From Strongyloides papillosus (Eukaryota > Nematoda > Chromadorea > Rhabditida > Strongyloididae), in the NCBI GenBank assembly GCA_005656395.1, contig SRSI01000004.1, positions 1,798,001 to 1,862,000 on the forward strand: DNA of 64,000 bases, in the 5' to 3' direction. Below the pieces are notes generated by a model. It saw nothing but the letters and a program-made list of their open reading frames with translations, did not search any database and was not told where the DNA came from. Below are positions 26,836-39,800 of the stretch, one piece after another. The position numbers and the translations under genes were made by a program. Each line of letters begins with the position of its first letter. Position 1 is the stretch's first letter.

Positions 26836-29800
26836 TTAATCCTTGCTTTCACGAGTTGCGGAGTATGTTGACATTCTACGAGTTATGAGATTTCCTTCAT
26901 TTAATGGTATAAAGCGACTAAATCTTCTAATATCTCCAGAAAAATCAAATGAATTGTGGCGTGGAGATATAGAAAGTTGACCATTCGATCGGTTATCTAT
27001 GGATGAAAGAGCACTATGTAAATCAGGATCATATTTAATTGAGTATGAACTTAAAACAAAAAAATGTTTACACAATTGGTTGATTAAAAACTTACTTAGA
27101 TTCACCATTATCAATCTCATCAAGCTGTATGTTTAGTAATTTTTTCCTATTTTTAGATTTTCTCCTTGAAAATAAAAGCATAAATATTTTTCCTGGTATT
27201 GTTAATTCTAATCTAAAATTATTTTCCCTTGATTCAATACAAAATTCTCCACATGACATAAGAACAGCAATTATCAATCCGGCTAATAATACATAAAAAA
27301 TTCCAAATACACTTTGAAATGAGCCCTTAGTAGTACTATATTGTGAACACTTTTTTAACTCCCGTCTCGATTTCCACCATTTATTTTTTAATGCTTCTAA
27401 AATTGTTCTTTCTTGAAGTTGGAGGACTGTTTTTGAAAAAATATGTCTTAGTGGTGAGCCTTTTGGTAATGCTATACCGTATCCTTTGGAGTCTAATAAA
27501 CCGCCAATTGTTTGAAGTTCACAATCTTTCTCCATATAATATTCTAACATCGAACTTTCCATCATATATGCATAATTTCCTGCTTTAACTCTAGCAATAC
27601 CTTCTTTACTACTATTAACAAATGAATATGGTGAATTTGATTGCATAACCGACCACATCCTTTCATATATTGGTATTTTAGATTCTCTAAAAAAATCCAT
27701 TGTTGATCCATTACGCAAAGTACCAAATTTTATTTTTTGTTGCGATGCTAAATCTCCAGCACTTTCTATTGGTGTTGTCATTCTTTCAACTGTCAAAAAC
27801 GCTGCTAATTGCGCAGTATAAGTTGAAATAAGAATTAAAGTAAACATCCACCTATAATGTTGGAAAAATAGGTATTATTATAACAAGAAATTTGTTTATT
27901 TTAAAATAATATCTAAATGTTTCAAGTTTTCTTTTTTTTACTGTTTTACTTACCATACAACAGCAACTGTTCTGGTTGCTGCAGCTCTAGGAATGACATC
28001 AGAGCCTTGTTGCATAAGTGATCCAACAGCAAACCATAAACTATTTAGAAGAGAAAATTGGTTTTTATGATTATCCATACTTTTATCTCTTTCATCAATT
28101 TGTTGGACATCAAACCATTCATATGGTGAAAACCTTGCTAATAACCACATAGTACATGAAACAATAAGATAGGCAGCAAGTAGAGAAATCCAAACTGAGA
28201 ATGATAGTGGTTCTAGGAAAGTAAAAAGTGAATTATTCTGAGAATCATCTGATTGTTTCCCAAGTAATATAGCTATTCCAAGGTGCATGAACGGAAGAGT
28301 AAAATCTATGTTAAAAAAATGTATATTTATCAGTAAAATTATGATACTTACCAACTACAGAACTACGACTATATGTTATTGTTAAAGCAGAGACAGATAA
28401 ATCGGCTTCATGCTTCTGTAACATTCCGATAACACCATTCCATTTTCCAATATCATCTTCCACTCCATAAGCACCATCTTTAACTTCAAGTATCGTCCAG
28501 GTAAAATTTAAAATTAGCGACATTTCTTTAATTAAATCTATACAAAATCCTTCATACCCGATACTGTTATTAGCTCTAGTAACAAATGGTTCCTCCAAAT
28601 AGACAACAATTTTTAAATTTTGACCATTAAAATTTGATGATGTACTATCTAATCCATAATGCCAAGTTTTTTCGAAATTTTTATCAAAATTCCATCCATC
28701 TACCTCTGTCCAATTCCCAATCTATATTTAATATTTTTATTAATTTAAAACAATTTTAATTTAAAATTATATTATTTTTGTTAACACAAAAGTTTGTAAA
28801 TTTTATTAAATTTGTTAAATGACAATTTCAAAAAAAACAACTGTTCAGTAATTAATATATTTGACAAACAACATGTTGCACTTCTTAATATAGTATGTTA
28901 CCAATTTAATTGTTTTGTTCAAAATTAATCAAAGTAATAAGGAAATCATATTGCTTTTATACTACTATTAGGTAAAAAAATTTATCACATTTTAGTAACA
29001 AATAACATTTTCAAACTATTAATGTAATTTCTAAAAGTAAATTTTTTGTAAAAAAAAAGTTAATCATCATGATCTATAATCAATGATAAATATAACATTT
29101 TATTTGATTTTTCTAATACTTAATTACAAGATTTTTATAGTTTAATAGGGTATAAAAATATATAAATTTAACAGGTTAATTGTTAAAACTTTTTTATTTT
29201 AAATTTTTAAGTTTAACTGAATAAAGCATATAATTACTTTTGCACACCAACAAAAAGTAAATAAAAATTTCTATTTTTTCAAAATTACCTTGAAACTCTT
29301 TGTCAATTGTATCTCTCTCACCCCTTAATGTATCCTTCAACATAACCTATCAAATGAAATTTTTATTAGTTTACATGTTTAGTATTATGTTTTTGAGAGA
29401 GTATAGTGTAAACTAAATAAAATGAAGGCGGGTATTAATTTTCTATTTTGCGATTAACTACTTTCCTTGACATGATCAATGACGTGGAGTGACTCAGATT
29501 TTTAGAGTAATTCTATGTATAAAAGGAATTACAAAATAAAAATTTATCAGATTCAGTTGTACTCATCTAAGTATCACTATTTACAAAATGGTTAAATTTA
29601 TCTCTGCTATTTTGGTTGCAATTTTTGCTGTCGTTTACATCGCTGCTCAAGGAAATGATCAAGTACCACCATTCCTTGTTGGAGCTCCACAAAGTGTTCA
29701 TAGTTCATTTGAGGCTGTTATCAAAACAAATGCAAACAAACCAGAAGCTGAGATTGACAAAGCTGTTGAGGACTGGGTGAGTAAACAAGATGCATCTATC

Positions 29801-31542
29801 AAAACTAAATTTGCTCAATTCAAAACTCAAGTTGCTCAAATGAACAAGGAAGCTGAAGCAGCTCACAATGCCGCTCTTACTAAATTCTCAGCAGAAGCTA
29901 AAGCTGCTGATGCTCAAATGTCTGCTATTGCCGCAAACAGTGCTTTATCACCACAACAAAAAGGACAACAAATTGAAGCTATCATGAAGGCTCTTAAACC
30001 ATCTGTCAAAGCCGAAATTGAACAAGCTATGCAGGGTTAGGAAATAAGAAGATGCTACTAAGTATTAATTAATAAATAACAACTAACTGAGAAAAAATAA
30101 TATACGCAAATTTAATTTGCACTTGAGGTTATGTCTATGCCTTTTTTATAGTCTAAATATGTGTTTCTTTAAATAAAAATCTTACCTTAACAAATGTACC
30201 TAATTTTTTTGTAATACCATGTATCATAAAATTTCTTCTCCTTCCTGATTCATCAAAACTAACATATCCTGTACTACCATCATGATATTGAATATTACGT
30301 ATCTCATTGGACAGAATAGTTCCACTCTCCCATGTATCACCAGCATCACATATTAAACTTTTTGGTGAAAATTCATCATTTTTTTGTTTAATTTTACCTA
30401 ATGTGTAACCAATTATATCAACAGCATCCATTATCATTGCCATGTCACTTCTCATTGGTGGTTCACTTAACACCATCTGAAGACCAGTTATATTACATTG
30501 ATATATCTTTTGCATATTTGTAAAAAAATCATCAAGAAGACATAAGTCCTATAAAAATATATTATGGAAATTATTATTTATCTATGTAATAAAAATTAAT
30601 CTTACAGGATTAGTGAAGATATATGAAAATTTTGATTCTGTCATATTCATATAACTTGCCTGTGCAAGAAAATTATGTATTAAACTAATGTCATTGGCGT
30701 GAAAAATAATATTATTTTCTTTAATCACCTCACGTATATATTTAAAAAATACTCCATAATTTTCTTGTTCCTTTGGGAGGCGAAGAATTTTTGAGGAAGC
30801 AGTTAGTTGGTCTATTTTATAGTAGTGTGAAAATAAATCTGCAATATCCTTTAAATCTATAATTACATTTATAATTTATTTTTTGGCAATTATGGTAATT
30901 AATGAAAAAAAATTTCTTACCACTATCTGATTGAAAGATAATTACAAATGATTGCCATCTTAAATGAGTTACCAACTCTTGTACTGCATTTGGAATAATA
31001 CTTAGTGGTGGCGACATACTAAAATACATATCTAAGTCTACAAAAATAATTTAGAAAAAAATTATATTATGTTTACCTTGGCTCGCATTTTCTATATCAT
31101 TAATAGTAAAACAAGGAATCTTGAAATGACCACACATGGATCTTAGCATAAAATCTTCTTTTGAATTATTTGTTATTGGAATAATTATTGCCGTAATTGC
31201 ATATTGTATGATATCACAAACTATATTAGAAATATGATTAAATTTTTTTAAAATTAACTTACACTTATCTTCAGTTGTTGAAAAGTATTGTGAGGAGGGT
31301 GAGATAAGATTTAATGAAAATTCATATCTGACAGCATTTTGATTATTCCAAACATCAATAGCATGTTGAAGGTTCATCCATTGTATAGTATCCTTTGAGT
31401 ATACTGTCCCAATTCTATACTCGTATCCAGAATTTGAGGCAAAAGTATAGGAAATATTATATGTAATTAAGGCAAAAATAATCAAGGATATTTTAGTGAT
31501 AAATATTAATTGATATGGTATAATATGGTAAATCAAACGCAT
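26836..31542 (-). CDS. Kainate-type ionotropic glutamate receptor subunit
   Basis: Nine exons on the minus strand: 31542-31263, 31220-31077, 31037-30921, 30856-30606, 30548-30186, 28721-28352, 28305-27954, 27851-27096 and 27049-26836; every phase fits, giving 948 residues. A signal peptide and amino-terminal domain (to ~385) lead into ligand-binding half S1 (IGNWTEV, then EEPF...GFCIDL). After M1 comes the pore loop SLMQQGSD with glutamine at the Q/R site (Q607), then M3, S2 (NGSTMDFFRESK; YAYMMESSMLEYY; DSKGYGIALPKGSP) and M4. S2 and M4 are closer to kainate than to AMPA or NMDA subunits. The ligand-contact arginine (R504) and the glutamate in MMESS are kept, so glutamate binding is expected. 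Odd points: TYTAQLAAF replaces the usual SYTANLAAF at the gate, and SALTIT replaces APLTIT in S1. Which C. elegans glr gene it matches cannot be decided here. A separate gene lies in intron 5. Confidence 0.92.
29480..29525 (+). promoter_or_regulatory. Compact promoter of the nested SXP/RAL-2 gene
   Basis: TGACGTGG (29480-29487) and a perfect AP-1-type TGACTCA (29490-29496) stand just before a TATA box, TATAAAAG (29518-29525), 63-70 bp ahead of the start codon at 29588. A TTATCA (TGATAA on the other strand, a GATA-factor word typical of worm intestinal genes) follows at 29544-29549. The spacing fits a normal TATA promoter starting transcription near 29550. Use of the bZIP and GATA words is inferred. 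Confidence 0.6.
29588..30040 (+). CDS. Secreted SXP/RAL-2 family (DUF148) protein, nested in a glutamate receptor intron
   Basis: Single exon of 150 codons with no intron. A clear signal peptide (MVKFISAILVAIFAVVYIAA) is followed by a helical, Ala/Lys/Gln-rich body typical of the SXP/RAL-2 domain (PFLVGAP, then repeated amphipathic helices with KFAQFKTQV and LSPQQKGQQIEAIMKAL). These are nematode-only secreted proteins, often abundant and immunogenic in parasites; their biochemical role is not settled. Codons are noticeably richer in C/G third positions than in the neighbours (ATC, AAC, AAG, CTT/GCT), a sign of strong expression. The gene lies wholly inside intron 5 of the opposite-strand glutamate receptor, with its own TATA promoter before it and an AATAAA at 30071-30076 after it. 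Confidence 0.9.
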   Translation: MVKFISAILVAIFAVVYIAAQGNDQVPPFLVGAPQSVHSSFEAVIKTNANKPEAEIDKAVEDWVSKQDASIKTKFAQFKTQVAQMNKEAEAAHNAALTKFSAEAKAADAQMSAIAANSALSPQQKGQQIEAIMKALKPSVKAEIEQAMQG

Positions 31543-32372
31543 GACAGTAACCTCACTTTTTCTTTTTGCGATTGACAAAAAAATATATATTGGTTTGATA
31601 ATTTTTTAATAACCAACAAATAAATAAAAATAATGTTTCATCCAGTAACTGCTTTAGTATTAAGACATTTCCACGTATAATTCAAATGAACAGACTTTGT
31701 TTAAATAATATAATTAAATCTATAAATTAAAAAGATAAATAATTTTTTAGAAATTGCTGACATGAAAGAAAATATAATTCATAAAAAGAATATTAGAGGA
31801 GAGAAAAAAAAGTATATTTTAAGAGATAAAGTATCTCTTGACTTTAAAAGTTAAACATTTTTCTTATCTCTTTAGCATTACTAATATTTAAGATACAAAT
31901 ATGTATATAGAAGTAGTACTATTAAATATATTTTAGTTGTAACATTTCAAGAAGCTTACAAAGAAGCATATACACTATAATATAATTGAGTGAAAATGGC
32001 CATTAAGGGTATTCTTTACGCATAGACACACGTCTTTCATGGCATGCTTTGGGCATATATTAGTAAACTAAAAAGATGTATAGCAGTTCAATTAATTGAG
32101 TGGTAAATTTACAACAAAAATTTCAACAAAGTCCTGATAAATGGCTTTTGATAGAATGAATTATCTACTAAATAAGAAGATTTACAAAAAAAAAAAAATA
32201 AATTAGATATATAACTTATAAATTTATTTCAAGTCCTTAAATTATTAGAAATATAATCTTATAAAGATTTAACGATTCATCTATCTAAATTCAATGAATA
32301 TATATTTTATTATTTTTATTATTGTAAAACATATAAAAACATTTAATGTTATCAAATATTTTTGCGTTAATA
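31543..32372. other. Spacer upstream of the glutamate receptor gene
   Basis: Lies between the palmitoyltransferase stop and the receptor start, both on the minus strand. A GC-richer patch at 31990-32060 holds an ATGGCCAT palindrome, CACACGTCTTTC and GGCATGC, and may be part of the receptor promoter. The rest is A/T-rich. Confidence 0.45.
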
Positions 32373-33434
32373 TTAAATTATGTGTATTAAGTTATTATAT
32401 TCATTACCACACTCTTCACAATTTACTTTTGCATTCTCAGATATATGTAATGAAGGAAACAAAATATGTCTTATAAAATTTCTTCCTTGTTCTAATCCTA
32501 AAAACATTCTCCAAACATCTTTAAATGTATTATTATAAAACACTCCAGATAAAATGAGTGACTTAATTGTTTTAAGGTCAAAATAGTTTTCCTGAACAAA
32601 ATTTGCTTGCGTTGTCCTATTTGAGATAAGTATAAAATTCCATATTGCTAAAAAGCCAACTGGAAAAAATATAATTGTTGGTAAAAGATATCCAAAAATT
32701 GCCATATTTGTTATAAGTAAACGATAATTTCTACTGCAAAATGTTTCATACCACGGTAAATAATCTAAATCGTTTTTCCTATGGCAGAATATTTCATCTT
32801 CGGATGATGCCTTTAGATGTTTCCAAAATGTGTTAAATCCATAAATCATTACAACAAATGTTCCTACCAACAAAAATGCCAAAAATTGAAAGAAAAATCT
32901 ATGATTTCTTGCACCAACACATTGATTTATCCAAATGCAATGATGATCCATTCCAATGACACATTGATCGCAAAAACCACAATGATGTGTTCCGTATGGT
33001 TTGTAACCATAACACTTCCTACATCTCGGTTCTAAATTAATCTTAAATAAATAAATTAGTTTTATTTTTCTACCTTAAATAAAACATACTTTTTTTGGCG
33101 TACCTGGCTTTGTAAAAACGGCACAATTATAATTAAAAAAAATTTGCACAATTAAGTATATAGATAATGGCAAAATAAAAACTAAATGCCATAATGGTTT
33201 GTATAACAATTCAAATGGTAAAATTATAGTGTATATAATAGAAATTTCAAAAGATATTAAAAAAATTGCAAGAAGATAACAAAACCATCCAAGAACAATA
33301 CTACATTTTTTAATAAAACCCTTGTTACAAAAATAATCGTAATTTAAATTAACTTTTAACTTAGACAACAAAAAAATTATCAATTTATAGTTACAAGTAT
33401 AAATTGGATTTAGGATTAACTTTCTAATTCCCAT
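32373..33434 (-). CDS. DHHC palmitoyltransferase, ZDHHC16-like
   Basis: Two exons on the minus strand, 33434-33090 and 33041-32373, with a 48-nt intron, 337 residues. Four membrane spans are visible, two before and two after the catalytic cysteine-rich domain. That domain reads CRKCYGYKPYGTHHC, then FCDQCVIGMDHHCIWINQC, with all zinc-binding Cys/His and the catalytic Cys of DHHC. After the last span, FLGLEQGRNFIRHILFPS resembles the FLGVDTGRHWLTRVLLPS segment of ZDHHC16, which supports that subfamily. The enzyme would transfer palmitate from acyl-CoA to cysteines of other proteins at ER/Golgi membranes. The start is set by an ATG one codon after a near-cognate TTG. It lies 394 bp downstream of the flippase gene on the same strand; no shared promoter is visible. 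Confidence 0.9.
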
Positions 33435-33827
33435 CAAATATGAGTTTATTTAAATAACATACAAAAATAATCCTTCTATTAAATATAAAAATACTTAAAA
33501 TATTAATATTGTATAAAATGCGAAAAAATTAATATATCAATTAGTAGACGTCGTTGGGGTAACGTTTACATGTACAAGAAAGGTAATATTTAGTGTCATT
33601 TTTGTAGTGTAAACAATAACTAAATTATAAGTATTTATTTTACTTTTAAAGTAAAAACGTTTTTACAACACCAAAATTTATATAATATTAAAAATCTTTT
33701 AAATTTATTTATATTATTTCTAAATCATTTACTTCCATATAAATTGTATGACGGTCAAAGTACTCGTATGATTTAAAGATATGAAAAATTTGTATTTAAA
33801 GTATTTTTGTGTAAGGAAAGAATAATT
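33435..33827. other. Spacer between the flippase and palmitoyltransferase genes
   Basis: About 390 bp between two minus-strand genes, A/T-rich, with one GC-richer patch around 33545-33580 (GTAGACGTCGTTGGGGTAACG), close to the likely 5' end of the palmitoyltransferase transcript. Confidence 0.45.
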
Positions 33828-36800
33828 TTAGACCAATGTTTCTTTTTGATAATCTATTGATGCTGAATTTCTACTATCTTGACTATTCCTTCCATTTTCT
33901 CTCTTCCTTGTATTTGATGGCATGTACTGTGATGAATTATTTTGAAAATTTAATCTTCTATTTACATTTAAATTTCCATTATTTATTTGATCATTTTCAA
34001 ATGTTGTTACCGTTCCCTGATTAACACTTGAAAACTCAGTTGTTATTCTTGGGGTATTTTGATCACTAGAAGGTTTATTTATAAATTCGTCATCTGTAAA
34101 AGCATTATTAACATATTGGTTATCATCAACATCCTCATTAATCCATATATTATGCTCTCCTGATGTAACTGTATTACCAGGTACAATATTTGTTGATATT
34201 CTATTATTATATTGTTGAGTATTTGATGTTCCCCTCCTAGAATTACTAATATGATTATTTTGTTGTTCATCAATATCTTCTAGTGTTGGTGATTTTTTAC
34301 TATCTCTACGACCATCATTATTATCTCCTTTTTTAAATGAATTAAGTCGTAAACTTTCAATATTTTTAAATAATTTTCCTTTAATAATGAGATCACCAAA
34401 TCCAGCAGAATGAGAGAAAGCATAACCAGATCTAAGAGATCTTGGACGACTACGTCTTGTTTGTACAGTTCTAGGTATTGTTCTTGATTTTGCTTCTCTA
34501 GTTGCATCTTCAGAATCTAGCTGCGTTGGTTGTCCTTTGTACAATAATTTATGTATTTTAATTTTATCAGCATAAGATGGATGAGTATCAATCCAAAAGA
34601 ATCTTGCAATTAATACTGGTAATAAAAGTATAACTGATATCAATAATAAACTAAACCAAAAATGTGGCGTTGACATTGCTCTAAAAGTAATACCATATGC
34701 TGGAGAAGAACCTGCATATATAGCTACACGTGGTGATAATGCTTCATAATAAATGAATACTAAACCAAAGTAGATACCTAATGATACCCAGATACAAAAA
34801 TGATTTATTGGTGTCCAATAAGAAGTATCTAACATTATTTGTCCTGTAACTACAATAATAAGTCCAGTAAATGTTGTAAATGATAACATTGCATAGTCAT
34901 TTAAATCTTGCCCACTATTATTTGAAGCATTATATAAAGCTGCATAAGGAACAAAAAATATTACTAAACTGGTTACAATTCCATGTAAAACAGAGTATAT
35001 AAATATTCTCATATTAAAAAATAAGTTATATTGGCCAGGGATATAAAGTTTAGGAAAGAGTAAAGAATACTCATCATCAACATCTTGATCTAAAACACCC
35101 ATGGCTAAACATGGCAGTGATGTAAAAAACATATTATAGCATGAAATTAATACAGGATCATACAACGGCATTGCAGAATATCCACAAAAAAAGGAATACC
35201 AAAAATGAACAAGTGTAAAAGAAAAATTCTTGTAAAAAAAGTATCTTAAAAATTTACACATCCTAAAATACGACCATCTTCCATGAACTAATAATAGTCT
35301 TTGCAAAAATTTAAATTGTCCAATACTATAATCTGACGCCAAAACTGCTTGCATTCCTTCTTTACCAGAGATACCAACACCTATATGAGCTGTCTTTATC
35401 ATACTAACATCATTTGCGCCATCCCCAACAGCCAGTGTAACTGCTTTTTTATTTCTTTTAACAAGATCAACAACTTCGGCTTTTTGTAATGGTGTCACTC
35501 TACAACAAATAACAGATTGGCATTCACAACCAATATCGAGAAATAATTTTTCTAATTTAGGACTTAATGCGTGTGTCAACGAATCACCATTAATAACAAG
35601 GGCGTACCCTTCCTTACCTTCATCATCCTCATTCTCTCCACTAAAATTTCTTCCATTATTTAAACTACCGTTTTTTTGTTGAGTAATTGACATGTTAGTA
35701 GAAGCATTTTTCTAAAAGAATAAATAAATTTTAAAAATATGAGTGAAATAATATTATATAAAAGCGACATAATTAAATATGTTAAAAGGCAATTAAATTT
35801 TTTTTGTCATAATTGCTGTGTGTAATTTTTTAAAATGTTATAAGCTTGTTATAAATTAAAAATATATTGTTAATATTAAACAAAAAGTTAGTAAAATTTT
35901 AATATAGTAATATGTTTTTGCTTATTAAATTTCTATTGTTAATTAAAATTTGAAGCCAACAAAAAATTTTTACATTATTTCATCTCTTGACAATTATAAA
36001 TATTAAAACGTCTTTTTTGATGAAAAGGACTTGATATTATATTTCATTTTTAATTATTTAACTGATATAGAAACTAACCGAATCCTGATTATAGTAAAGT
36101 GATTTACTGTTTTTAATATTATTAGTTTCTATATTCCATTTATTTAGTAATTTTGTCCTTTCTTTTTCAATTTCCAATCTCTCTAATGCAGCAATAACAT
36201 TATTAATATATGTAGTTACACTTGACCCCTGTTATAGATGGTAAAAATAATGTTATTCACATAGGAGAAATAATTTTAAATTTTATGGTAAAAAGTATGA
36301 GTCATAGGGATTGAGGGATTGAGAAAGAAAAAATATTTGGAGAAGATAAAAAATAAAGGCAATTAAGGATAGACTAATTCATATTTTTATCTACTTATTT
36401 TCTGTTAAAAAAGATAAAACTTACTCTTCCTTTTCCACGTTCAATGATTCTTTTTGTATCTTTAAGTTGTACTTCAACTTCCTCAGACGTTGATCCATCA
36501 ATAACCATAATATCTTTCATCTGATCAGTCAATAATTTACAACTAAAACCGATATTAATTGCAGTTTCAGTCTTATCTCCGGTTAAAACCCATATTTTGA
36601 TGTTAGCTGCAGTCAATTTAGCAATTGTTCCAGGAACATCATCTTGAAGTTTATCTTCTATTGCTGTTGCACCAATGAGTGTCAGATTAACTTCCAATTC
36701 ATCATATAGCTTTGCCATCTTATCTTCTCTATTTTCTAAAGCTGATGCTGCTACTTTTAGTCTTGATAACCATTCATAACACTCTTCATCTTTTAATTCT

Positions 36801-39800
36801 TTATAAGCAACACATAATGTTCTCAAACCATCAGAAGCAAATTGATCAAGGTGTTGAGTTGTTGCTTCAATAAGTAATCGAGGTGTATTTGGTGATATTC
36901 TCTTAAGGACAATTGTATCAGCTCCTTTACAGTAAAGTTTTAATTTTCCATTAGGTCCTTTAACAATGACTGACATTCTTTTTCGTACATTGTCAAAGTC
37001 TAGAAATTGTAGAACTTGATATATTTCTTCTTTCCCATTAATTTCAATTGTTACACTTTGAGGAGTTCTACTTTTAAAGACATATCCGAAATTTCTTGCA
37101 GCTGATGTTAAGGCAGCTTCATCAGGTGATTGTGCTTGGTACTCCAATTTATTACCAGGTTTCCTTTCAGGCATCACTGTATGACATATTGATAATAAAC
37201 GCCAAAATTCATCAACCATCGACAATTTACTTTCTGTATCCTCTTGTAATGTTCTATCATAAAATTTAAAGGATTTCTCATACCACCTGTTTAATGAAAA
37301 ATCAAGTGGTGTAGTATTTTCATCAATAATTATTGTTTCACCTCTCTCATTGATAACATCTCCATAACTTCTACCATTAATTGAGCATTTATTAAATGTC
37401 ATAATATTTTGTGTTAATGTACCTGTTTTATCACTAAAAATATATTGTACTTGTCCCAATTCTTCATTTAATGTTGTTGTTCGTGCTTTTGCTGGTATAT
37501 CATTTTTATTATCATACATCTTTCTATCAAAATTAATCCATAACGAGTGGACAAATCTTAAAATTTCTACTGAAACATATAAGGAAATTGGAACAACTGT
37601 ATTGAGTAATATAATGTAACTGAAGAACATCAAAAATGATATCAATGCGATTTGACTGCCACTTTTTTGTTCTGGATTTGGAATAACTTCTTTATCCCAT
37701 GATAAATATGTTTGAAAATTTCTTCCTGTTGTCCATTCCCATACACCACAGAGGATGGTACAAATAAGGCACATTGCAATTAAAAATAATACAATTCCCA
37801 TAATAAGAAAATTTAGAAATTTATCGATAGAAGTTCTTTTAAATTCTGTGACCCCTGAATTTTGCATTAATTTTGTATCTTTACCTGCAAAAATTACAAC
37901 ACCATAACACCACCTAGTATTACGTAAGCGACATCCTCTTAGAAGCATACGATTATTGTCAATGGGGTATGTTTCACCATTTAGTTCAAGTTTTCCTTCA
38001 AATTTAGATAATCTATTGTTTGGTGGTTCACAGATTATTTTTCCACTAAATCCACTAATATCTTTTAAAATATCTCCATATATTGCTGTTTCAGGTAAAG
38101 CAGATCTTGTTTTTAAGTTTGTCTCACCGTCCAATTCAGCTGTCTCAATATAGCATAAACCATGTGGTTCACTGGAGGAGAGGAGTAAAACATCTGATGC
38201 AATAAAATCTTCATTTTCCATCCGAATAATATCACCAACTTTTACATTCATCCATTTTTCTTCAACTAAATGACCATCTCTGACAACCATAGCTATTCGA
38301 TTATTAACTTGATTATCAGTTCTATGCCTTTGAAAATCATCATATGCATCTTTAACACCTGAGAAAGCCAAAACTATTACTAGTGGTATAGCTGTTGAAT
38401 ACCAAGATATAGAACTAATCCATTTTATAAACTGTAGGCACATAAGAAGTAAAAAGTATGCGTTTGCGAGGCGTCTAAACTGTTCGAAAAGATTTATTGG
38501 GACAAATGTTATTAAAGTATACTTTGAAGTTTTGATAAAATTATCCTAAAAAAAATATAAATATATTATAATTTGTAATGATTTATTTAAACGTACAGCA
38601 TATTTAAATTGTTTATTAAATTCTCTATTATTTGCTTTTAAAATTCTTTGTGTTTCTTTTTTCCCACTCCAATTTATTTTTTCTTTTGCTGCTTTCATAC
38701 TGTCTAATTTAATAACATTTCGTTGTTTAGATAGTGATTTTATGAAAAATTTAACTTTTTCAAAAAATGAAGTTGGTTTATTGAGAGTAGAAGGTAAGTT
38801 ATTTTCTAGTTCTGTATTATTTTTTAGAGAATTTTGTGGTATAGTAATATCTTTTCTATTAATATTTTCTTCGTTCTTTCTATCACTTTCTGTGATATCT
38901 TTATTATCCTGTTTTGAAATATCCTTTAAATAATTTTTTTCTAAAGATTCATTAGAAAGATTAATTTGATTATCTCGTGGTGTCGGTTGATAATTTGGAT
39001 CACCTATAAAAAATATTAAAGATATATAAATATGCTCTTTCAAATTTTTTTACCAATATCAGTATTATGGACACCTATAATTTGTGACGCCTGATGATTT
39101 TGGTCTTTGTGAGTGTCTGAAAAAAAAATTTAATTTAAATTTACATTTGAATTAATAGATATATTTTAAAATAACAAAAAATTGATTTAGTTAGTGAAAC
39201 TTATATAATAGTTAACAAAGATTAAATATATGATGTGAATTAAAGGTAAAGATATCATATAACTTTATAATTAACCAAACAAATATATATTTATGTATAT
39301 TTCTTCTATTGAGGTAGTAATAGTGTAATGTTTGTTTATACTTTTAAGTTCCTAACATAGAAATTAAGAACTCTTATATTATCTAAGTTTAATTTTAATC
39401 ATCAGGTTGGTAATAACAATAGCGAAAGTAATAAAAAAATAAAATGTAGTGATTTATCAAAAATATGTTAGCAGGAATATTTATTAAAGTCAATATTCGA
39501 TTTCTGGGGTTATATAAATAATTCTTTGGTATCACTATGACTCAACTAAAAGATTAAAATTTTTGATTTTTATTTTATTTGTTTATATTAACCATACCTT
39601 TTTGAGGTAGGGAAAAAAAGTAAAGTGCTCTTTATCAAAAAGATAGCTGGTTGAAGTCCTATTTAATTTGAAGTTATCAAGCAAATATAAACGGATATTT
39701 AATGAAATTTTACTTATCACGTTTTAAACACACATGGGAATGTGTGATAGCTACTATATTACAGAAAATTAAATACGTTATCGGAAACAAAACATTATAA

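Noticed and set aside
29289..29346. A 58-nt minus-strand stretch with good acceptor and donor, looking like an extra glutamate receptor exon (VMLKDTLRGERDT...).
   Set aside because: Its length is 1 mod 3, while both flanking receptor exons meet at phase 0, and they join directly into the family-typical K-IGNW sequence. Including it would shift the frame.
39522..39545. TCTTTGGT, like the 5' arm of mir-9/mir-79 precursors, between the two let-7 seeds.
   Set aside because: No 3' arm with ATAAAGCTA nearby and poor pairing with the following sequence.
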